Positions 57,463-64,000 of a stretch of DNA of 64,000 bases are shown piece after piece (within the stretch, counting starts at the first letter, position 1; the number at the start of each line of letters is the position of its first letter). The position numbers and the translations under genes are program-made. The DNA is taken from contig JAFFJZ010000002.1 of the NCBI GenBank assembly GCA_018340375.1, positions 50,922,001 to 50,986,000 of the forward strand, given 5' to 3'. The notes below the pieces were generated by a model that was not told the DNA's origin, ran no database searches, and saw only the letters and a list, made by a program, of their open reading frames with translations. This DNA comes from Gonatopus flavifemur (Eukaryota > Arthropoda > Insecta > Hymenoptera > Dryinidae).

Positions 57463-57769
57463 CCTGAGAAAAAAGATTAGATCTACCGAGATCTGGATAG
57501 ATCTCCTGAGATATATGTAAATCTCTTTAGATCTAAATTTTGGCGACAAAAGATCTACGGAGATCTCTAGAAATGATTTTGAATTTTTCTATATTTTTTT
57601 GGACTCCTTGCAAAATTTGAATCTTTGGGGGTGAGATGATATAAGACAAGTCCAAAGATTGTTGCCAAAGTTGAAATGTTCAGGACCTGTAAGTACATCT
57701 GATTTTTGCCAAAATTTAGATCTGATGAGTTCTACTTAGATCTCATGAAATTTAATTTTCTTCCTCGGG
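57463..57769. mobile_element. AGATCTA-word element
   Basis: Ends are CCTGAGAAAAAAGATTAG and (inverted) CCCGAGGAAGAAAATTAA, with TA outside both (57461-57462, 57770-57771). The interior repeats TAGATCTACCGAGATCT, AGATCTCCTGAGAT and TTTAGATCTAAAT. It is 307 bp and gives a firm boundary for the family also seen at 27145-27547. Confidence 0.75.
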
Positions 57770-57774
57770 TATTT

Positions 57775-59000
57775 CTCGGTTCAATAAACGATTCAAACTT
57801 CAGCAACATCAAACAATGTTTCATTCTCAGGATCGAAACATTCATCTTTTTGATGAAATTTTATTCATTCGCATGAAAATCAAGTGATAATCATTCAACA
57901 TGACGATTTTGCTCTCGTAAAGTCTCATGCGTGGTAAATATTTGAATTTGTTCCTTTCTCGCATTAATATTTCAAGTCGAGTATGAAAAACATTATTCCA
58001 AGAACTCTTTAATGTAGGGAGGAAAAGTGAGAAAAAAGGACCAGTTTTTATCATACATTGATACGTAACTGCTCGTCGTCGTGTTTTTGGGATTTTCCAT
58101 GTGCCGAGGGGAAAATAGACGAGAAGAGAAGAGAAGAAAAGAGAAAAAAAAATTCATCCAACGTCTGGGTGTGTTTGTGACTGTAGAGCACGATAGACGG
58201 CACCCTGGGTAGGGATCGAACATGAGGATTGCTGCGCAGGATATGCAGCTAGGAGACGAAAAGTAGGGGATAGGGGAGAGGAAAGGAGACGAAAGAAGAG
58301 AGGAAAGGGTTGGTCCGGAGAATCATGGTGGTGGTGTGGCGATGGTGGTGGTATATACACATACCTATATCAGTTCAAAATTAGGAGAAAAAAACGAAAA
58401 GAAAAGAAAAGAAAAGAAAGAGACGAAATGACGATGTATCGAGGGAAGGAAGCCGAACAACGCAAGTCAATCGTGCGTCTCTTAATAGAAAAGTGGGGTC
58501 GATTTATGGGTTATAGGTAAACTACACTCTTTTTCACTCGCCCTTCTGCTTTTTCGCTTTCGTTTTTTTGTTTTTCTTTTCATCACGTTTTCTCTTATTC
58601 CCATCTTTTTCTGTTCTCAATATCATGGATCGAATTCCCTCCTCGTTTTCGTCTTCAATCGTGCGACAAATACCACTCTTCTGCTTCGTTTTCATCGTCT
58701 CTCGTGGTTGATCATCACCCCTCTCCCTCGTGTCTCAAGGCGATTCAGGAAGTACAAAGTTACAAGATTTTCCCCTCTTCCCTGGGGATGAAATTGATTT
58801 TTCAAGTACATCCTAAGAAGATTCTTTCACTCATTTTTGTTGAATTTGAGGTAATACTAAATGCTTTTGAGTTTTCTCTTTATGATGGTTGCAGGATGAA
58901 TCGAGATGTTGATCCCCGACTTAGAACACTGCCATTTCGAATGTATGGAAATAGGGGAATATTGAGGATGTATCAACGAAAATAAACTCTTTCAAAGACT
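57775..59000. other. Unique block with purine-rich tracts; candidate regulatory region
   Basis: It includes GAGAAGAGAAGAGAAGAAAA at 58121-58140, a GATGGTGGTGGTAT run near 58340 and an AAAAG array at 58394-58423, followed by a pyrimidine-rich stretch (58525-58730). No protein-like frame was found. Confidence 0.3.
58394..58423. repeat. (AAAAG)n microsatellite
   Basis: About five AAAAG units on the plus strand. Confidence 0.85.
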
Positions 59001-60430
59001 AAAATTTTGTAATTCACAACTTCATCTGTGAGTTAATATATTATTCTGAGGTTGGTGGAAAAAATATAAAGCCATACGAGATATTATTCAAAATAAATCA
59101 ATGTTGGGTATATGGAGATAAATGTATAGTGATACGATCGTGTTTTCGATGCATAATTCACGAGCATTAAAGCCACTTGTGATGATGTTAAAGAATATTA
59201 TCACTTTGCACGATCATTACCATATGTGATGTGTATCATTTATAATTATCATCATGTTGTAAACATGAGAGTTGCATTATTTATTCTGTATCACTGTTGA
59301 ATAAAGGTCAATGAATATGTTCCAGTACAACAAACGATTCTCTAAGATTAGTTTGTTTGGAATTGTGTTTGTGAAGTTTGTTGTGAAACATCAGATTTCA
59401 GAATATAAATCATTTGTATTCGACAACGAAGATAGGAGTTAAATTTTGTTATGACATTTTTCATGAATGGTAATTATATGTTTGCAAATACTGAATTACA
59501 ACTTGTGAGAGAATTCAAATCTTCGTTCCAAAGTTAGGATTTTTGTAATGCACAACATTATGGTGGTTTAAATAGGGATTCATAACAAATGAAAACTTTG
59601 GTGCCAAGATATAGATACAATCTAAACTGTTGAGAATGAAGGTTTTATTATCTATCGATTGATTTTTTTTTTAAATTGCGAAAAAAGAAATTCATGTTCA
59701 TAAGGAAATTTCACAGGGAATGTACGTGACGCACATTCGAGATACGATATCAAAAATATATTCGCGGACGAACGGATAAATTCCACAAGGCAAAAATGTA
59801 TCCCACGCATCATTTATCTGTGAATGAATGAAATCGATGAGTCGTTTCATTCAATGTAATTATCATTTTCGTTTTCAGTGATTTTACACAATTGTTAGTG
59901 GTCAACGAACCCGAACGGCTCATTTGACGTTGGAATTGTTGATATACAGTGGGAGAAAATCATACATATGTTTCTTTTGGATGTCAATTCATATCGTGGT
60001 TGCAGCAAATCGTCGTTTCACTTCCAGTAAAACATGTTTTTTTGTATGTAATAAGAAATTTCATACATTCTTGATGTGGGTATATGAGAAGAAATTTGAT
60101 AATGCAAATCCATAACTGTAGAGCGACAAATTATGCAGTGTGATGTCATACACTGTATTTTTGTAACGTCTGTTTTAGAATATTTCATAGACTACGTAAA
60201 ATACTTATCGAACATTCTAAATATGAATGTCAGTTATATAACATGCATTACACGTGATATCCATTTAGGTAATGGGGCTGTTTCATATTACGCATATGAA
60301 AATGAATCAGGATCAGACACGGCTGCCACAATTGTCAGTATTGACAAATCTTGAGCTGCTACTGCAGAATCAGTTGGAAGGGGTTCGAATGATAACATCA
60401 TTTCACAACAAGACCAATATAGCATTCACA
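59001..60430. other. AT-rich unique sequence, nothing recognised
   Basis: The shared core AATGATAACATCA occurs at 60388-60400, so a scrap of the TTGGGCCA family may lie around it. No gene. Confidence 0.3.
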
Positions 60431-60431
60431 A

Positions 60432-60668
60432 TCAGGTCGATACAGGTGCTTTATATGTGACCTTGCGATAATCTATCTCTGCCATTTCTAAACGACCAGT
60501 TGTTTCATCAGCATTGAGTATGAAATGATTCTCGTTCCGGTCCAATATCATGCTACGTAGGCATAAAGATACAAGTTTTTGGGCAGCCCCAGATTTGAGA
60601 CTTTTGAGGCCACAGTCCAATTTCTCTGAGCAGCCCTCGCCTTCCCTCAATCTATAATTTTGAATAAT
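60432..60668 (-). other. Unassigned coding-like open frame, truncated by a MITE
   Basis: The minus strand is open from the MITE at 60671 down to a stop at 60432, about 79 codons. Its composition looks protein-like: mixed charged, aliphatic and Cys residues, with DRNENHF and NADETTGRLEM stretches. I do not recognise a family. The longer frame reported upstream to 60800 runs through the MITE and is artificial. It might be a decayed exon or a piece of a mobile element's gene, or simply chance. Confidence 0.2.
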
Positions 60669-60670
60669 TA

Positions 60671-60789
60671 CCCTAGCAGAAATGATTCTAGCCACCTGAT
60701 AGTCAATGTCAAGGTTCTTTCTAGTGACTAGCTTCACTGCAAGTGCCTTGGAAGGTGCTAGACAACCGGTATAATCATTTTTACTAGGG
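60671..60789. mobile_element. Small class A element, CCCTAG ends
   Basis: Ends are CCCTAGCAGAAATGATT and (inverted) CCCTAGTAAAAATGATT, with TA outside both (60669-60670, 60790-60791). The interior, 119 bp in total, has GCCACCTGATAG...CAAGTGCCTTGG and CTAGTGACTAGC words. It shares its termini, but not its interior, with 48487-48836. Confidence 0.75.
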
Positions 60790-60799
60790 TATGTAGACA

Positions 60800-61485
60800 A
60801 TTTTTCTGATTATGCACAATTTTTATAGAATTATATATAATTTGTATACATACACTATATTCATTCACATAGATATTATATACAGAGTACTGGAATTGTT
60901 ATCCGATTTTAAAAATCTGACAAATATATTTATCAGAATTGTATTATTAAAGAGCTTCACTTCGGAACGAAATTCTTCAAAGTTTACCGAGGGGAAACCA
61001 ACACCGGCTAATGGACATCCGAGTCTATTGGATCCTGAATGGAAAAATCTTTTGAATCATGTATAATTTATACATAAATTTTGGAAACTTCCATTCTGAC
61101 ATTTTTTATATCATTTCTATTTTTGAAATTTGAAATGACCCGATATTTTGTGTATCGCTCGTTGCATTCGCATTTCTATAAATTTTACGATATTCTCTTC
61201 GCTCGCATTCGAAGACTATATTTTTGGTACTCGTTTCACTCGCATGTTGTGAAATCCTTGCTCCCTTAAACAAGAATTATGAAAGCAATGAAATAATCTA
61301 TTATATTCAAAGAAGGCTTGTTGTATCGATACAAATTGATTGAAGTTCAAAAATGCTACTTATTTTGAAGTCAACAGTTTCTACTCGCTTTATTCTATAT
61401 TTTCATCTCGAATGATAAATTTTATATTACAGTGAAAAAATTATGTTTTTGGATAACCAATGTCATATGTGTACAATGATTTACT
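60800..61485. other. AT-rich sequence with ATATAC scraps
   Basis: The stretches near 60805-60880 and 61040-61090 resemble those near 28062 and 28890. Nothing else was recognised. Confidence 0.3.
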
Positions 61486-61488
61486 GAT

Positions 61489-62084
61489 CCCAAGTGTGTA
61501 TTAACGGCGGGCCCAATCTAAGCCCAGGGTAGGTGCCCATGCTGCCCAACGTGGGGCCAAGCTGGGCAGACAAATGAGGCGAACCCTGAAATGATAACAT
61601 CGTTCCCAGCTCGGCTGTTTTGCTTTGCCCGAGGATTGATAACACCATTGGCCCAGCATGAACCCAGACTAGGCAATCAATACTGCTCTTTCCTTTTTTT
61701 TTTTAAATTTGAAAATCCCTTTGAATTCTACCCCAGTGGCCATGAATTTCAGCCCCACTTTGGCCTAGTGTTGAGCGCCATCGTGCCTATATGAGCCCCA
61801 GACTGGACCAAAGCGGGATCAAAATTCATACACGCTGAGGATTGTACGCACATGCTCGGGATATAAATTCACGCCAATCTTGGTCTCACGCTTCTTGAAT
61901 TCACGAATCTTGTGCCCACACTGAGATTCATTATTTCCATTCCATACCAACCATAATTGTATGGGGAAGCGCAACAGGGCTAAGATTGAGCCAAAATGGG
62001 CCCCATCGTCATTCCCCAATACTGGGCCAAAACGGATGGACCCAGCCTGGGGCCCATTGTCATTATAGGCAATACACGCTTGGG
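61489..62084 (+). mobile_element. GGGCCCA-word element, apparently complete
   Basis: Ends are CCCAAGTGTGTATTAACG and (inverted) CCCAAGCGTGTATTGCC, with AT outside both. The left 190 bp matches 48252-48420. The right part holds CAGCCCCACTTTGGCC, GACTGGACCAAAGCGGGATC, AATACTGGGCCAAAACG and CAGCCTGGGGCCCATTGT. It carries the shared ATGATAACATCGTTCCCAGC core at 61591-61610. At 596 bp it is the longest clear member, without a coding frame I can name. Confidence 0.7.
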
Positions 62085-62089
62085 ATATA

Positions 62090-63660
62090 TGAAATGATCA
62101 CCAAGCAGATCCAGACTGGCCACGTGGAGAATGTGGAAAATTCCACATGGGCTGGCTATTCATATCCTGGGTCGTTTTGTTTTCACTTTTCAAGGGCCTC
62201 TCAGTATGTTTTTAACATGAAAATTCCGGAACCAATCCGCCCCTGTCGCCAAGTGTTGGATACATACAAAGAAAATCACTCATGAGTGCGTGTTGGAATT
62301 TGATCTTCATGAAATGAAAGAAATTTACTAACATCAGTTCGCATTAGTCGATTTGATTTTCTTTCCTATGACCATATATTTTATTTCTTCAATCGTTTTT
62401 TTTTTAATTCAACAGGGCAAGCGTGTAAAGTGGATGCCATGAGTCATCAAAGATTGTAAAAATATAAGCCCTCTGCCAAAAAAGATTAATAACAGCCATC
62501 GAATAAATGTTTACATACGATCAATTCTTTATTCGATAGTATCGATCAAATCTCAATAGTATTCATGAAAATTACTATGAATAATTAAAATTTTAATAAG
62601 TATAAAATGTTCGTTAATATTATTAACATTTCAGCAACGTTATCAAATATTTGAAAATTCCGGCGCTCATTCTTTCCTCATTTCGCAGCCTACGATATTT
62701 AATATAAATATACTATCATTAGTTCGATCTGCTGAGAACGTTGGGTTGAGTTGATGATAATCCACAGTTGGGCTTGATAGATATTCACCCTAATGAAGAT
62801 TGTTTTTTGTAAATGATGACACATCCTCAGTGGAAGTCACATTAAATTTCATAAACCCCACACTATGGAAAGTCCGGTTGGATGTGACTGTATCTTGCTT
62901 GAAAAATTGACCCAAGTTCAGTTGATTCAGTCTTTTCCATTGTGTCGACATTTGTTTCCAGCGCTCAATTTCAGGTGGAATAGGGTTGGTTTTGGCTGCA
63001 TCTCAAAATAAGCTTATATGGGATGGCTTTTCCTAAGTTTGTTGGAGGCACTCCGAGCACTTTACCTCTACTCTACCAATTTGAATTGATATTTCACCCT
63101 ATCCACGATTTATGAGTTTAGCGATGGAAATTTCTATTTCGTCTTTACGTATAATTTTGCCTCGAAAATGACCAGCATCTGGTCGAAACGTTGGCTTTTT
63201 CCGCAATAAAAGCACTGCTCGGCCAATCGGATGATTTTTCCAAAGTTTTACTTTACTTTTCGTTCAAAAATAATTATTTTGCCCACCTCAATTGTACAGC
63301 ATTAATATGCCCAATTTATCAATCACTGTTTTAAATTATAACACACTGGTTGATTACAAACTATCCATGTGGAAGTTGATCATTGGTGCTTAGGGTGGCA
63401 CAATGTCCCATGTGGCAAACAAGTTACCGTTTTTCAATTGATGCCATTTTTTTGATACTCATTTTTATTTGACCAATTACTTAACCCTTGATTTCACCAC
63501 ACTGGGGTGAAATCCACCGCAGTCCCATTCTACCTCAATTTCGAGTGTCTTCATCTAAGGGCACGGGGTCCATAGCGACATTACTACTTTGTGGCGCAGA
63601 TGAAAACACATGGTTCAATTCTTTACAAATTTCTTCCCTTCATTCCTCAGAATAAATACT
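62090..63660. other. Mostly unrecognised, with two repeat scraps
   Basis: An AT-rich stretch at 62485-62665 resembles 33620-33785. At 63166-63190 a GACCAGCATCTGGTC stem is followed at once by GAAACGTTGG, the same order as at 37161-37304. No gene was seen. Confidence 0.35.
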
Positions 63661-63672
63661 TTTTTCTCAGCA

Positions 63673-63987
63673 CCCAGGCAGCAAAGTGCTTCCAAATTCA
63701 CGTTTCCGCTACTAGTAGTGCTAGTGGTAGCAACGTAGTAGCTTTTCCATTACCGTGAGACTGCATGTTACCATAACATATATATGATTCAATTTATAAC
63801 GTAGCACTACCTCAGCGCTACCAGTATTATCAGGAAGCGCTACCAAGTAGTGCTCCTAGTAAAAATACTACCAAGTCGCTCCTATTTCCATGCATAAATG
63901 AAGCCATATATGTACAGAAGATTTTTAACTGTATAAGTGAATGGTAGCACCACTGCCAGAAGCGCTGCTTCGATTTTGTTGGCTGGG
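63673..63987. mobile_element. Class A element with GTAGCGCT words
   Basis: Ends are CCCAGGCAGCAAAGTGC and (inverted) CCCAGCCAACAAAATCG, with CA outside both. The interior repeats GCTACTAGTAGTGCTAGTGG, AGCGCTACCAAGTAGTGCT and GGTAGCACCACTGCC. It is 315 bp and complete just inside the window edge. Confidence 0.65.
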
Positions 63988-64000
63988 CAGCTACTGGAGG

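Noticed and set aside
48252..62084. CRISPR-like spacing of repeated words
   Set aside because: Words are palindromic, irregularly spaced and inside transposon ends. A eukaryotic context makes CRISPR implausible.

Overview
The window reads as AT-rich, gene-poor nuclear DNA of an insect. The best lineage clue is a mauritiana-type mariner at about 44.4-45.7 kb. A hymenopteran host is my guess from general texture only. No host protein-coding gene, rRNA or intact tRNA could be recognised on either strand. The only coding sequence I can name is a dead mariner transposase. The window could be intergenic or a very large intron; nothing in it decides between these.

Two kinds of sequence alternate. 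The first is repeat-poor blocks that look unique: about 4.1-7.4, 9.9-13.9, 14.4-20.1, 37.9-43.0, 46.0-48.1 and 57.8-60.4 kb. Several contain GC- and CpG-richer, pyrimidine- or purine-skewed islands with simple repeats (4.8-5.9, 10.1-11.3, 19.4-20.1, 38.2-39.1, 40.3-41.8, 58.0-58.8 kb). They are the likeliest places for regulatory DNA or untranslated exons, but no start site or splice pattern could be confirmed.

The second kind is a dense set of short, apparently non-autonomous inverted-repeat (foldback/MITE-like) elements, concentrated at 22.9-24.9, 26.8-37.9 and 43.0-57.8 kb. Most have one of two terminal styles. Class A starts with CCC (for example CCCTGGT, CCCTAGT, CCCAGGT, CCCAAGT). Class B starts with CACTG/CACGG or CGGG followed by an A-run. 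Nearly all are flanked on both sides by the same dinucleotide, usually TA or AT. Their interiors often consist of one short word repeated and inverted many times, a different word in each family: ATTCAGAG, AGATCTA, CATATATGG, TTGGGCCCA, CTGTGACAGC, AAGTGTT, GTAGCGCT. Elements are nested in one another at 23.46-23.89, 33.85-34.41, 51.82-53.28 and 53.37-53.82 kb. One class B element at 33.06-33.25 kb interrupts a diverged repeat whose uninterrupted copy lies at 27.1 kb, so the insertion point can be read directly.

Other mobile DNA includes a hAT-like MITE with 8-bp flanking repeats (28.5 kb), a piggyBac-like MITE at TTAA (37.7 kb), a tRNA-like fragment (36.7 kb), a 1.4-kb unclassified element with 41-bp terminal inverted repeats (49.6-51.0 kb), and tandem repeats at 0.55-1.0 kb. 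All repeat families were found by eye. Percentages are approximate, and boundaries are best where a dinucleotide or longer target duplication is stated.
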